NCBI GenBank assembly: GCA_038501785.1
Contig: JBAMJR010000001.1
Location: forward strand, 186,001-250,000
Source of the DNA: Myoxocephalus aenaeus
Lineage: Eukaryota; Chordata; Actinopteri; Perciformes; Cottidae
DNA: 64,000 bases
Reading direction: 5' to 3'
Positions 1-34,770 of the stretch are shown here, piece after piece. The notes below the pieces were generated by a model, which was not told the DNA's origin, made no database searches, and saw only the letters and a program-made list of their open reading frames with translations. The first letter of the stretch is position 1, and the number at the start of each line of letters is the position of its first letter. The translations under genes were made by a program, and so were the position numbers.

Positions 1-391
1 AGAGGCTGAAGAACATCGGCGGACCAGATAATCAAATGAATGTAAATTCTCCACCAATGAAGTATGACCATACAGTCTTTTTGAGGACCTGTTGGATATC
101 ACAGCTTCTCAGAAAATGGTAATGAAAAATATATTGTTTGGCCATACTGAAAGGTAAGTTTGTATATTTGGACAGGTGTTGGAAGGTCCCAACCTGTGTA
201 AAGACTGACCTCTAACGACCTACGATGTTAAAACCGTATTGCAATGGAACCGTTTGAGCCATTTAGTGTTTTGTTGGTTTCTTAGTTTATATTGTTCTTG
301 GTATCAGTATGCCTCGCACAAGCGGACAGTTAACATGTTGATGGGTCACGCCTCCCAATCAAGTATTAACTGGACTAAGTTTGGCCTATTG

Positions 392-548
392 GGATTATAT
401 CTCCCGGCTGGCCTTGGAACGCCTCGGGGTCCCCCAGGATGAGCTGGAAAGTGTTGCGGGTGAGAGGGAAGCCTGGGTCGGCCTGCTGAACCTGCTGCCA
501 CCGCGACCCGACCCCGGATAAGCGGTCGAAAATGGATGGATGGATGGA
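392..548 (+). mobile_element. 3' end of a teleost non-LTR retrotransposon (LINE) ending in GGAT repeats
   Basis: One frame reads LERLGVPQDELESVAGERE and continues to LLPPRPDPG and a stop, then runs into ATGGATGGATGG. I recognise this as a dispersed LINE-like 3' tail that is very common in bony fish. A short tandem tail is typical of Rex3/RTE- or L2-type elements, but I cannot fix the family by eye. Only the last ~150 bp are present, consistent with 5' truncation. It is non-coding debris here, not an exon. Confidence 0.7.
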
Positions 549-1640
549 AGTTTGGCCTGCTGGAGGTTACTCAAAGATTAACACGATTGAACGGAACAAA
601 ACGATGAGCTAGATTCTAAATATTAAGTACTATCACAGCAAACAAAGCTACAGTCTGCAGTATACAACTACAGCATAGTGGAAGAAGTAAGCAACCAAAG
701 ATTAGAATAACCAGATGTATGCTCGTCAAGAACACATTGTAGCACATTTGTAGCATTCCATTCACCACATGGCTATTGGCATTTGGCCAATTAGTCTCAA
801 GATACCTGTATCATTTAAAAAATAAGATATGAGACAGTATATGACAACATACCGCATCTGATGATGGGATGGGCCCTACTGAGCTGGGGCAGAGGGAGCT
901 GATGGGTGGGGTCAGGACTTCCCCATTGATTTTCAAAGCGACAGTAAAGCTTGTTTAGTTGGTTTGCCAGGCGCAGATCATTCATGGAGTGGAGGGCTTT
1001 GGGCTCTTAATTGGTGATCTGTCTGAGGCCTCTCCACACAGAAGCAGAGTCACTGAGAGCTGGTGTCACAGTTTCTCAGAGTACAGTCATTTCTAACCGC
1101 CTTGCTAAACCTGTATTTTGACTCTTAATACAAGTCCCAGCCTCATGTGTACTCATCCAGACTGTTGGTAGCAGTGAACATATACCAGTCTGTGCTGTCC
1201 AAGCATAAGATCCTCCAGATGAGTTTGTTCCACCAAAGAGACATTTCTTCTCCAAACTTTTTACATGATTTAATTTATTGAACAATTTGAGGCCAAAAGT
1301 ATATATTATTCATATTCACATAAATGGTTAGAGAAAAGTCTAACAAAAATGAATATGAATTTGTGACACAAAACCTTGTTTTATTTCTTTATTTTAATCA
1401 TCAAATGTATCTTGTGACTATTTTGAAGGGGGCCCAGCCCTAAAATACCTAACTATACTATTTATAAAGTTTAACAAGCAACATCTCATTTAATGTAATA
1501 TATCATAATAATATATCAGTTTCTTTATATATGTTTTACTGAAAGCAAAGTATCTGAAGGCTTAGTCCATCACTACTTAAAGAATAATTCCATAGTAGAA
1601 GAGATTTATCAAAACAGAAATGGTCGAAATTGTTGCGGAG
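549..1640. other. Upstream intergenic DNA, no gene seen
   Basis: AT-rich DNA before the ASS1 promoter. No exon with convincing homology was found. About 880-1060 is less AT-rich and holds TTAATTGG-type homeodomain-like sites, so an upstream enhancer is possible but unproven. Confidence 0.4.
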
Positions 1641-1669
1641 GCGTGGCTAGAGCTCCAAAACGCTGCATC

Positions 1670-1688
1670 CTACAATTCCCACAATGCA
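1670..1688 (+). promoter_or_regulatory. ZNF143/THAP11-like (SBS) promoter motif of ASS1
   Basis: The sequence CTACAATTCCCACAATGCA closely resembles the vertebrate SBS element ACTACAATTCCCAGMATGC bound by ZNF143/THAP11 in CpG-type promoters. It lies about 150 bp upstream of the first splice donor, in the right place for the ASS1 core promoter. No TATA box was seen nearby. The match is by eye and binding is inferred. Confidence 0.5.
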
Positions 1689-1699
1689 ACTCGAGAGCG

Positions 1700-1841
1700 T
1701 CAATTTGTGAATGAATGATGCAACGTGAGTTGGACCAGTCAGGCCGAAGCAGCCTTTCAACCAAACACGCTGCCGCTGCTCTCCTCCAGTTCTCACCGGC
1801 GGCGACAACGTCTCTGCATAACGCACACATCTGTCTCTCTC
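1700..1841 (+). other. ass1: ASS1 non-coding exon 1 (5' UTR), 5' end approximate
   Basis: A moderately GC-rich stretch follows the SBS-like motif and ends in a good donor (CTCTC|GTAAGT at 1841/1842). Vertebrate ASS1 has a non-coding first exon, and the coding exon at 2324 opens with a splice acceptor and 31 nt of untranslated sequence, so an upstream leader exon is required. The transcription start cannot be read from sequence and may be anywhere between about 1690 and 1730. Confidence 0.6.
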
Positions 1842-2354
1842 GTAAGTACAACCCTCTGTCTTGTTTTTTATTTGTATTTAATTCAATGTAATGTTGTATC
1901 TGTCGGTCACAGCAGCATCAAGTAGCAGTGAATGGCGAGTGTTTTTTTTTTTTTTTTTAACAGCTGCTCTGGCAAAATACGTCACGTTTTATTTTTCGCC
2001 TAATTAATGCTGATTAACCAATTGTGTTCCAATCATTGGCGAAAATGATATTGTAATGGTAGATTTATACTCTAAACACTCAAATCATTCATTTAAAACG
2101 TGTGTTGTATGTGTTGTTTTTCCTCTATGCATTAGTTTTTTAAATATTTTTTTTTTTCCAATGGGCAAAGAATCTGAACGTTAAAAAAAAATACCTATAG
2201 TCAAATGACATAAATCGTCAGAGATCCTAGTTAGTACACGCAGGTTGTACATTTACATTTCCTCCCCAGCTAGTGATGATGTAATGGCATCCCTACTGTT
2301 TCTTCTCTTCTGCCACTCCACAGCTTCTCCACCTGTGTGACTCAACCCCTCAGC

Positions 2355-24475
<22,121 letters not shown>

Positions 24476-24795
24476 CTGTTGCAGTCCAGTGACTCATCTT
24501 TCTTGCTTCCCCCCTCTCTCCGCAGTGTCTTAAGCAGCAGTAGCAGCAGCAGTATTGGTAGTATTATTAGTAGTATTCAACTTTGTGCCTCCTTTGTCTA
24601 CTGTTAGTTATATTCAGGGTGTCAAGCACACTTTTCGTAGGTAGTGAAGACTAGTAAAAAAATGTGGGTAAGCATTATAAAAGTATGTATTTCGTAGTAT
24701 TTTATCATTCTTGGTATCAGCTGTTCAGCGCACAAGCACAAATATTCAAACTAGGAATTATTTGTGTCAGAAATAAAATGAAATTAAATGTGGTT
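24476..24795 (+). terminator. ass1: ASS1 3' UTR and poly(A) signal
   Basis: The stop is followed by a short UTR with an (AGC/AGT)n-like stretch at about 24535-24570. A canonical AATAAA lies at 24772-24777, so cleavage is expected near 24790-24800. The end coordinate is an estimate. Confidence 0.75.
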
Positions 24796-27700
24796 TTTTT
24801 CTGCCTCGTCTCTTTACTTAATTAATTTCAGAAAACAGTTCATGATCAGGTTATATGTAAACACTGTGTAGATACACACCAGCCCCCGTCACTTTGAATG
24901 TGTTGGTGATTAATAGTTCATGTCTTTGGCAGACAGACTATTTATTGGTGTCTGCCTGTTTAACTCTTAGGGCTGTATCGTCACTGACCCGTGAAGATTT
25001 CAGGGCATCTTATTTTACAATATGTAGATAAAGCGGTAGCAGTGCATGGGTTTGGCACAGGAGAAGGTCGACAATGCGGCTCGCTGATAGCCGCTGGAGC
25101 AGAAGTGATGAGGCCATTTCTGAGCTCAAACGGCACAAGTCAGATGGAAAGAAAACCAATTGGCCACATATGTATATTTCCCTGCTCCGCATGGGGTCTC
25201 CAGGCTTATGGGACAGAGGAAAGGGGAAGAAGCAAAGAGTATCCTGTCATTCATTATAATTTTTGAAATGTAGATAATCCTGAAATGTATTATCCTGAAT
25301 TAAAAGCATTTGTCTATATGAGGAAATAGGTGACCATAAGGATGCACATTAATGCACATCAAGCAAGACAATATATTTAACCCTAAATTGAAAGTAGCAA
25401 AATCTCAATTACATGACCGCTACCCAAACCCTGTGACAAGGGATTAGAAAGTGTTTAAGCTTTGAAAGAGGTCTGACAATAAATGTGTTTAAAGCAACGC
25501 ACAATGATGCAACAACCAAAGTGCTGAAGAGCTCAGATTCAAGATGTACGAATTGCACATTTATGTAATTTCCATGTTGTGAGTTCCTGTGCAGAAAATA
25601 TATAGAATACGAGCCATTTTTCACTTTGTGGAGCAAACACTGCTCCATCATGACTGTCACCTATTCAGAGACGAATGCCAGAATCATTTAAGTTTTTTTT
25701 TTTTCTGATCACTTTATGGAAGTCAAACTTCCTTAACGGAAAGTTTTTAAGATTTAGTTATCACCCACTTAGTCCCTCAAATAGAGGAAGGCTTTTCTTG
25801 TCTAAATCTCATTGCAGAGTTCAGTGTACCTATAACAGCACTTTCTGAGAGGATGAGGATGTGTTTGAAGTTTGTATATTGTAAAATGAAATGATTTCCC
25901 CTACAGTATGCTCCACATTATATCACCCTTCAGTCTGTCGGACACGGCAGCTGTTTCTGTGCAATCCCCACCACTGAAAGAAGTCAGTCCGGCATAGAAG
26001 TGCTGGATACGGTGTGGGCCTTAAGGTGGAGTCCACAGACACAGGAGACCCCCTGCCAGGTCTAATGGGCAATGAGGGATCCTCAGACCCTTTCAGTCCT
26101 GCGAGAGCCCCTCAGCTCCTGCTCAATTACACGGCAGGCGTCTCAGTCTTTGCCTGTTCAATTACAAGCCAGCCCCTGCATTTACTGTCGTGCACTCACA
26201 GGTTGCAAGATAATCAGTGTTCAAAATTGCCCGGTTAGAATGAAGGGATGGATGGAGAGGTATTCAGATTAGTCAGTCAAGCTGAAGGGGAGGTTGGAGG
26301 GATGGGGACAGCTATCAATCTCAATCTGGCTTCACTGGTTGGAGGGGGAGGATCGTGGTGACCTTTCAACTTTTGTTTCTGAAAAAAGATATGATCCCGA
26401 GGAATCTTTGCTGATGTGAAAGCGGTGTCGTACAGTGTGTGTGTGTTTTGCTTTGGGAATAGAAAGATGGCTTCTGTAATGGAGGTCCTCTCTGGGCTTA
26501 GTTTTATTTAAGACCCAGACTTCTTTAATTAGCAATCCTGACTGCGCGTGTACGAGAGCCTGGACACACATCCACTTACCCGCTCACCTACCACGTCTCA
26601 TATTCCACCCTTCCCCTCCCTCCTACCCGTCTACCCAGCCAGCCAGGTATGAAAACTAGCTGACACCTGACCAAGGGAATTAATCATCCTTGACCCTCTA
26701 CCAATTACCCCTCATTACCCACTCTGTGTCCACCTCTCAGGGGAGAGCCGTGTAACAATAGCGCAACATGAAAGTCAACGGCGTCACAGGGCCGAGCCCT
26801 AATGGACACTCCTGTGCGACCGTGTCTCCTCAGGAGTCCAGGTCGACTAACCTTCAAGTCCTTGTCACTCTCCAACAGCACACGTACAAAGGAGGCTATT
26901 GTTCAGGATCAGGGTCTATGACCTCTTGAGATGAAGTGAAGAGGGCCGCCGGCAATGAGAGGGCAGCCATGTTGGAAATGGATGATTCTAGGGTTGAGAG
27001 AACAAGAAGGTGGAGAGACACTTGATGACAAGATGTTTGCTGACACTTTCTAATGAGACACCCTTTAATATATGGTTTGTACATTGAAACTAATAGCTGT
27101 ATTTGGTAATTAAGTTAAATATATCGTTAATCCCTTAATAAATGAACCTGTTACTCCACTTTTTTTTTTTTATCTAATAAAGGGTTTACAAACTATTTCA
27201 TCCAGACAGCAAATGTAGATATTAAGAAATGTCAGTACATGCATGGATCGTGGACTGGATTAATCACAGGCCTTTTGTGTAGCTCAGCGAAAGGGATTTT
27301 CACACAACCTGGCAATCCAAAATGTGTTCTTTTTTATAATGCAAATAATCTTATTGTTGTTTTTGTGAATACCTAGCATCTATAATAATCTCTTTCTGTC
27401 TTGCCAGTTGACAATATGCTTTTAAATTACAATTTGAAACACTTCTGTGTGTATTTTATTGTTAGCTTTTTCTAATTTAATTCATTTCATTTTCATTTAT
27501 ACAATATTTTGTATAAATTGTTTTTATGAATTAAAAAAACAAGTGGTTGTTGCCTGATGGCCTCTCATTCATAGCCGAGGCATGATGGAGCTTTTTAAAC
27601 CCACAAAGCACAAACATAAAAAAAATCACTAACATTTGAATTGCCAGGTTTTCACTCGGCAACAGTGATATTGTGGGAACAAAAAAGAATAACTGGAACA

Positions 27701-29359
27701 AAGCACACAGACTGTCTTTCACCCATCAGAATATTTCGTGGTCATTCAATCTGTGTTCTTCAGCTACCTGTCTGTGTGGAGAAGGCCCCATGTTCACTGA
27801 CCTCTCTTCCTTAAACACAATGAGACAAGAACAATGACCATGGGGGTTAATTACCACCGATTAGAGACAGAAGTGGTTCTCCTTCACTATGGTTTGTGTA
27901 ACCTGAGCCCAGGGAGCTGTATCTTGTCTATCTCCAGATTTTTGACTTTAAACTGAATTTAAACATTTGCTACTTAAACATATATAACATGTGATGAAAG
28001 TATGTCAGATCACTGGATTTTCTTTCTTTTCTTTTCATTTCTTTCTTTTCTTTGTCGGTTACTTTTCTCTATTTTTGTGTGTGTTGCTTTTACCACTATC
28101 GTATCATATTTGATAGCCCAATAAAATGCCAATTGCTCCTTGTTTTCTGAACATTTCACTTAATGCTACTTTACTTAGCAGGTAAGGGGTTAATGGACGG
28201 GTCCCCCGTGGTGCGTGCAGGAAGCTAATGGGCCTGGCAAAGATGATGAGGTCACTCTCAAACAATGAGCGATTTACAGGCAGTATACCATGCCAATAGT
28301 GCTGGCTTAATATTGATAAATTATTTATATTTATACGTTTTATATCCATGGATAGCATTAGATGGAGTTGGATAAATGGGAACAACCAGATGATGATCAG
28401 CACATATTTTCTGATCTAAAATACAAGTGTGAAGAATGGGAAGATGACAAACGTGTCTTAATGTGGTAGCTGATTTAAATTAAGATTGTGAAAAGTGATT
28501 CTAAGCAAATCCAGAAAATCAATCAACTGGGGAGTAGACATTTCCAACTGTTGGGATTGGTATTAATTTGTTAATGAATACTGGCTCAGATCATACCATT
28601 GATGTACTTGAACAGAGCTGATTTGTAGTAGCTGACATTCGTGCTCTTGAAACTTGATCTCCTGCTACAACATGAAGAGACCATCTGTGAGGAACCATCC
28701 AAATAAAGCAGGATACACTTTGCCTTCCAGGCTAACATCCGTGGATCCTGTGAGTGTGAGTGCAGTGCTTTTCCTTGATCTCGAAGCCTATTTTCTGGTG
28801 TCAAAGGACACCCATACACTGATGTCCTCAAGATCTATAGACAGATGGGACCATTACAGTCAAAGCCCCTGGCTTTGTTTGGCCTGAGCCTGTGATGAAA
28901 TATTGATGGAAAAATAGAAATATTTTGCCTGCTGCTCAATGTTGCCCAACTAAAAGGGTTAATGAGTGTGATGACTTCCCAGTCTCCTGTTACAACAGAA
29001 TGGAGCTCAACCACCCACTAACATTGACTAGACCGGATTGTGCAGGCTCTACGGGGCAATCAAGAATCAATAACCTTTCTCAATGCTGGATTAAGTTACC
29101 CTGTTTTAGTTGCTCTTTTGCTGAATTTGTGATGTGTTGAGTTGTAGGTCGCTAACTTCTTGTTAATCTCCATCAATAATGGGAAAACTTGTCGAACCAA
29201 TTTGACTGTTTTAGAAATATTAATGTTGTATCTTGTTTATTTAATTCATATACGAAACACAAAGAAGGAGGGTTACCAAACAGGAAAGTGACGGAAGGAC
29301 CATGTATTTGCCAGGAGTAGTGACTTCCTGGAGTCTTGCCGTCGCCTTGAGGTTGCAAA
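24796..29359. other. ASS1-FUBP3 intergenic DNA, first part
   Basis: No protein gene recognised on either strand. Segments about 24990-25260, 25920-26300, 26560-27080 and 28090-28400 are more balanced in composition and could be regulatory. A pyrimidine-rich TTTCTTTTC tract lies at about 28021-28055. Confidence 0.4.
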
Positions 29360-29379
29360 GCAAGCTTTACAGGTGTTTG

Positions 29380-29500
29380 TTAGTGTTGTTACCTTTGGAT
29401 AGAGCAGTAGCTGTTTCCAGTCTTTATGCTAAGCTAGGCTAAGAAACGCTTGGCTCAAATTAAGCTGTATTTATTACATGTAAATTCACTCCTGAATGGT
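29380..29500 (+). mobile_element. Fragment of a common teleost interspersed repeat
   Basis: Contains GCTGTTTCCAGTCTTTATGC followed by TAAGCTAGGCTAAG, the signature core of a short non-autonomous repeat I know as abundant in percomorph fish genomes. Ends are indistinct and the class is uncertain. Confidence 0.5.
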
Positions 29501-29638
29501 AACTTTTTCAACAGACTCACCACCGTACAGACTGTAATGTAATGCAAGTGCTTTTCATAATTTGGTCTTCGTCAGCAGCAACTTTTTGAGCCTCATGACT
29601 GTGATCCAGATCCACGTGGATGGCGAAACAGCAGCGTC

Positions 29639-29639
<1 letters not shown>

Positions 29640-29720
<81 letters not shown>
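29640..29720 (+). repeat. (CA)n microsatellite, intergenic
   Basis: About 40 uninterrupted CA units. Confidence 0.98.
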
Positions 29721-29722
<2 letters not shown>

Positions 29723-30119
29723 TCTAATACACAGATCCTTTGCCTGCTGTTCAGACCTGTTGAGCCTGGTGTTGACCTGCCTGTTCCTACTTCATGTATA
29801 CAGACCAACTTCCGTTCAGGAGCCCACCTGCATGTTATGAATCACAGTAAGATTGCAGCATGCCGGGTGTCTTTTCCATTTCTGTTGAACCCAACCCTTT
29901 ATGCCTCTTTGAAGCTGCTATTGGGCATGCTTACAAGCTCACAATGACAATGTTGATCATATGTTAAGCAGGTAAAATGTTAACCATGTTTGCTGTCTTA
30001 TATTTGCCTGTTAGCTTGCAGAATTTGCTCAGTAGCACTAAACACAAAGTACATGTGAAGCTGATGAGAATGTCATTGGCTTTGCAGGTATTTAGTCACA
30101 AAGCAAAGTATTGGACAGA

Positions 30120-30410
30120 CTTAGGTTTTGAGTTAGATGAAAAGTCAGGGGATCGTCAAAGTGTTAACAACTCATCCAAAGGGGAACGTGAACAACTTTG
30201 CAGAATTTCATCGCAATCCCTCCAATTGCTATCGAGACATTTCACTAAAAGCCACACATGTTTACATTTTGGTGGTCAAGAGATCACTTAAGTCATATGG
30301 ATTTATCCTCTGGGCACCATGTACAAAACTTCATGGCAATCCATCTATTAGTCGGTGGAGATATTTTAGTCTGGACAAAAGTCATGGACCAACAAACAGA
30401 CTGAAATCAC
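30120..30410 (+). mobile_element. Teleost interspersed repeat (CATGGCAATCCATC type)
   Basis: Contains AATTTCATCGCAATCCCTCC, AGACATTTCACTAAAAGCCA, then TTCATGGCAATCCATCTATT and GAGATATTTTAGTCTGGAC. This series of phrases recurs in many fish genomes as a dispersed repeat. Its class is not certain to me, and the open frames across it are not genes. Confidence 0.55.
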
Positions 30411-31144
30411 CATATCTCGAGCCAAGCCACTAACCACCTTCACCATTACACCCTCCTCCACTTCCCAGATCCTCCGGGGCAGCAACAGTAATGCAGCACG
30501 CTGATCACAAATCAATAGATTTATCTCCCTCATTTGAAAGGGACTTGGTTCCTGCCTCCCCCGTTCTCCTCTTCTCCCAGGGGTCTACTGGTAGGGTTTG
30601 TTTGCTGGCACACATTCTTTTATGTTCTTCGATCTGTTGGTCTGCGAGGTGGTGACTGGGTGAGGGGCCTATCAGGTTCAAGGAGGCTATCCTGGCAGTT
30701 TTGTCTTCCCCACTCTCAGTGAATCCCTTGGCCGGTCTAAATGTTTAATGGCGCTGGTTATTTGGTTGTTATGGCGTGTGTTATGATGGATGGTAATGCA
30801 GGGTAGATGGTGCCTGAATTACACCACAGGGCACGCAGGCTGTTTGGGTTGGGTGTTTTAATTTTGCTTCATTATTGGGCCAAGCAAGTATATTCTAAAA
30901 TTATAGTGAAAGGATTTATTTTTTGTGATCAAATGTTTATTGCTTTTCCTACATCCTTTGAATATACACACTGTGTAGGTGCAGCCAGACGATATAGTGT
31001 AACCATATACCGGTACACGTATGTAATATACACCAACCAATTTTGCAGTTTACATCTGTGTGTGTCCAAAATGTCATCACTTTATCATTTTATCCTATTA
31101 GACATTTATGGGATATTGTAATAATTAGCATATATTCTTGAGTT
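30411..31144. other. Intergenic DNA, nothing recognised
   Basis: AT-rich after about 30750. The frame at 30807-31121 has no recognised domain. Confidence 0.4.
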
Positions 31145-31340
31145 AGGGCCAAAAATGAGTTTTGTGAGGTCAGAGTGGCCTTGACCTTTGACCATCAAAT
31201 ACTTATCAGTTCATTCTTGAGTCCAAGTGGACGTTTGTGCCAAATGTGAAGAAATTCCCTCTCGGCGTTACTGAGATATGCTGTTCACGAGAATGGACCA
31301 GATGTATCGACAACCCAAAAACACAATACCTCCGAGCACG
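31145..31340 (+). mobile_element. Teleost interspersed repeat (CCTTGACCTTTGACC type)
   Basis: Contains GTGGCCTTGACCTTTGACCA, CATTCTTGAGTCCAAGTGGA, GTGAAGAAATTCCCTC and GAGATATGCTGTTCACGAGA, the recurring unit of a widespread fish repeat. One divergent unit remains, ending near ACAATACCTCCG. Confidence 0.6.
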
Positions 31341-33280
31341 ACTGTCGAAGGCATTAAAGGTGTTTTCTGCGAGTTAAATACCCATTGTACTCCATAAGTT
31401 CATAAAACCGGTCGTAGAGAAGAAGTAGTAATATTAAGGCATTTTAAAACAGTGCCTTCAAGCTACCACCCTGACAGTGGAACAGATTTTTAGTTTTTGT
31501 GTCCTTTAAAGCACAGCAACGAATAAAGCTGACCAAGAACTGTGATTTTTTTTGTTTGCATGAAATGAGGAAGACTTGTTTTGCTTCATGGGGCTTGTAT
31601 CCGTATTGCCATCCTAAAGCTGTTCCAGCCGCATACTTTGGTAGAGCATTATTTGCCGCCTTGCACCTCAGTGAGTGAACGACACAGCAGTAGACCTCAG
31701 AGAGGGTTTTATCTTGAAAGTAGATTCAACACCTACAGAGTACATCAAAGATAGAGTCCTCTTTTGAAATACCTCCGACCCCAGTAAGCTGAGAGTTTAA
31801 AGTGCTGAAAAGAATCACAACACTGCTTTGCTTTAGATGAATAAAAAAAAAAACACTGTCCATCTCTGCAGCTCTGCCTTTTGCGTGTGCTTTTATTTCT
31901 GTCATGCCTGGGGTTTTGATTTGAACGGCACCTCCTGTCATCCTTAAGAAACTCTTTCCAGTGACTTGTTGTGTGTCGCAGCAGAAAGATTACTTGCAAA
32001 ACACTCTTTGTCAGCTCACTGTGCCGAGGGCTCACAAACAAGACCATTTAGCTATTATTCCCTCGCAGATACACACTGCAAAATAAACGTTTATCAAGAA
32101 AAATAGGCAACTGTGGGAGAGGAGGAAAATAGGACAGGTGGAGAGAGAGAGAGGCCGGGATGAAGGGAAGAGGGGGGTTATTGGAGCCGGGGAGGGGTCA
32201 TGGTGTCCCAGTGGAGAGAAATAGTGGAAAACATCCGTAATTTTCACCGCGGGATCCCATGTAATTGAGTCATTTAAAATACAGATACAGAGCTGAATCA
32301 AAGCAAAGTGGCTTGTGTAGGAGGAGGAGGAGGAGACGGCAAAGTAAAATGGAAGAGAGGTAAAAAAACAACGAGGAAGAAGTGTGTGCCTCCTATTATT
32401 TGACAAAGCGGGTCTGTTTATCCTTTTCATCTGTCAATCTTCTCTCTCAAGACAACATGTTACCTTTGTCTTTAGTGTTTCTTTATATACTCTCTCAAAA
32501 TGTATTTCATTTTGCAGTAAATGCACCTTTTTTTCTTCTTCTCCATATTCATCAATTCTGTGGTTTTCTGATGCTGGTGATAGATCTCTGATAAAATAAA
32601 TTATAAAGTTTTAGAAATGATTTAAAAGATTGAAATGTATTTCATCCTGTGTGTTTTTCAAGTATGACAAATACGAATATATTAGAGCCACTACCTATTT
32701 ATTCACTGCTTCCCACTGCATGAACAATGTGTTCATGAATGAAAGCGCCACAGGGATACCTTAGAGGTCTCTCAATGAAACACTATCCGTTTCTTGTATC
32801 CTGCCTTTAGAAATTTATGCCCATAGCAGAACTGTGGTAATTATGAAGCAATTACAGTTTCATATGGCTCGTCCTTTTGAGATTTAGGAGGAGAAAAGAG
32901 GAGGTAAAAGCTCAGTAGTTAAAAAGAGTAAGTGTGCCAATATTGATGTTCCTTTTTCTAAATGCTCGGTTGTCCAGCTGGGCATGTTGTTCAGCACACG
33001 TTGATGATTTCTTGATTTTTTTTTTAATTCTTGAGAGACCAAATGCTTTGCTGAAGATGCACTCCATTCATAACAGTGAACCCTGGGAACAAGAGTCTAT
33101 TCTCTGCAAGACAATGACAGGCAGGAAGCTGTGTGTGACACTTGATCAGCCTGCTACGGTAACCACAGCTACACACAAACACTCTTGGTCAACTCTGAGT
33201 CAATTCCCACTGCTTGATTGGCAGGATGCCAGAGATCCACACCTGCTTTAACTGCCTTTACTGCCTAGCCTGTTTGACTG
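31341..33280. other. Intergenic DNA; a possible conserved block near 32220-32340
   Basis: No gene. The piece around 32230-32330 (TTTTCACCGCGGGATCCCAT and TTGAGTCATTTAAAAT) has enhancer-like texture and is followed by a short (GGA)n run. Confidence 0.35.
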
Positions 33281-33360
33281 GAACGGTTTATTGCCAAGTA
33301 CGTTTCACATACAAGGAATTTGTCATGGCGGGTGGTGCATAACATTAGACAATAAACATA
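33280..33360 (+). repeat. Copy 1 of a repeat with core TTGCCAAGTACGTTTCACAT
   Basis: Shares GTTTATTGCCAAGTACGTT, CACATACAAGGAATTTG and AATAAACAT with the stretch at 37305-37400 in FUBP3 intron 1. Similar sequences are dispersed in fish genomes; the class is unknown to me. Confidence 0.6.
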
Positions 33361-34551
33361 TCCAGGATAATGTGTGATTTTGCACCCATACTTATGTCTG
33401 AATCGCCTGGCTGTATATGATGACCACCACCTGACTTACCCTTTGATACCAGAGCTCTAAAATCATGTCCCAGCCACATTGAATACATTGGACAGCACAT
33501 GGTAGCAATATGTTTGAATAGCCGGGATCATACTTCAGTCATGCTAAATTGGAGGTCTTCATTTAGAGGTGCTGGTCTGGGAACAGCCTTCAGCTCCCAC
33601 TTAATTTCCCGACTTCTTTTTTGGAGGTGATAACATGCCCAGGGGCTGACAAGGAAGGGAAATTGATATCTGTACGGATGTCTGTAAGACGCAGCACGCC
33701 AATCTGTTTGTCTCAAGTTCGAGGTCAATCATCCCTGTCCAAGCAGCTGCATGAGCATGTTGCATATGTGTAACCATACAGGGAGACATTTATTTAAGTG
33801 TTAAGATACAGCACATATGTTATCAAATGTATGATAAGCTTCAGCTTGCATGGGCTTGTGCTGTGTCATGTTTTAAAATTATGTTTTGGCCATAAGAGAG
33901 CTGACAGATTTGAGCCTGTATTATCATTAGGGAGCATTCATCCTGAAGAAAAGCTTTATCAGACACTCAGAAATTAACCCTGAATAACGCTGTTCGAACT
34001 CTGTTGGACACAATCATTTTAGTCCTTACTAGTGGGACTTTGCTCATTGAGGTTTGGATTCAATTTATGGAGCAGGAACTGTTTTGCATAAACAGTTTGG
34101 AAATGTGCAGCAATTTTACTTTCTTCTGTCTGGCTGCTGGCATTTTCCAGATGTGCAACAAGATGTTTCCACATGTGCAGCAAGGAAAAAACAAAACAAT
34201 ATTCCTCAATGTGCATTTTCTTCGTGCCAGATGGGATTTTTTTATTTTTATTCTGACAAGACAGTTTGCAATGTTAGGACTATACATCGCAAAAGTCAGT
34301 TTAAAACATTTATGTGGCTCTTTGTTTTTTCCTTTTTTAAGAAGATTACAGAACACATCGAGGAACATGATGGCGCAAAGTGGCACAGTGCAGATGTCTC
34401 TAATAGCTGAATAAAAACTAAACATGGCTCTCTCTTTGCCATAGAGGCCTTGAGCAAGGTCTGTTGTTGTTAGCTGATTAGTTTAGTTGTCGTCAACTAT
34501 TTAACTTAAACTTGTCACATATACATGACATTTGATCTATGCATATTTAAC

Positions 34552-34698
34552 TCATCCTGAGGATTTCAGGAGCTGTGGGCTGCTGGAAAGACCCCATGGA
34601 GCAACTTTGACTTGCGGACAGGAGCCAGCGATCCCACCGCCAACTTTGTGATTTAAGGACGACCAGGTCAATCCCCTGAGCCACAACTGGCCCAATGC
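34552..34698 (-). mobile_element. tRNA-derived SINE, minus strand
   Basis: Read on the minus strand it begins CCAGTTGTGGCTCAGGGGAT (A-box region) and continues through GTCGTCCTTAAATCAC and GGCGGTGGGATCGCTGGCTC (B-box region), the typical head of a very common teleost tRNA-SINE. The 3' body is truncated. It sits about 500 bp upstream of FUBP3. Confidence 0.65.
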
Positions 34699-34770
34699 AT
34701 GGGAAGTATAGCAAATTTCGTTGTCCCAATTATACCAGAATCAGAATCAAATTAATTGGCCGTGTGTATT

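Noticed and set aside
1725..1925. Upstream open frame over the ASS1 leader exon
   Set aside because: It crosses the exon 1 donor and would be removed by splicing; its composition is not protein-like.
30120..30433. 98-104-residue frames at 29977-30433 as a gene
   Set aside because: They coincide with phrases of a dispersed fish repeat.
32032..32430. 132-residue minus-strand frame in the intergenic region
   Set aside because: Ser/Phe/Leu low complexity arising from a GA-rich stretch; no conserved features.
34004..34425. Overlapping open frames of 118-136 residues on both strands upstream of FUBP3
   Set aside because: Three frames are open at once, which is typical of chance AT-rich sequence; no domain seen.
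34552..34698. Possible minus-strand tRNA gene
   Set aside because: Same reason: a diverged tRNA-SINE head without functional arms.
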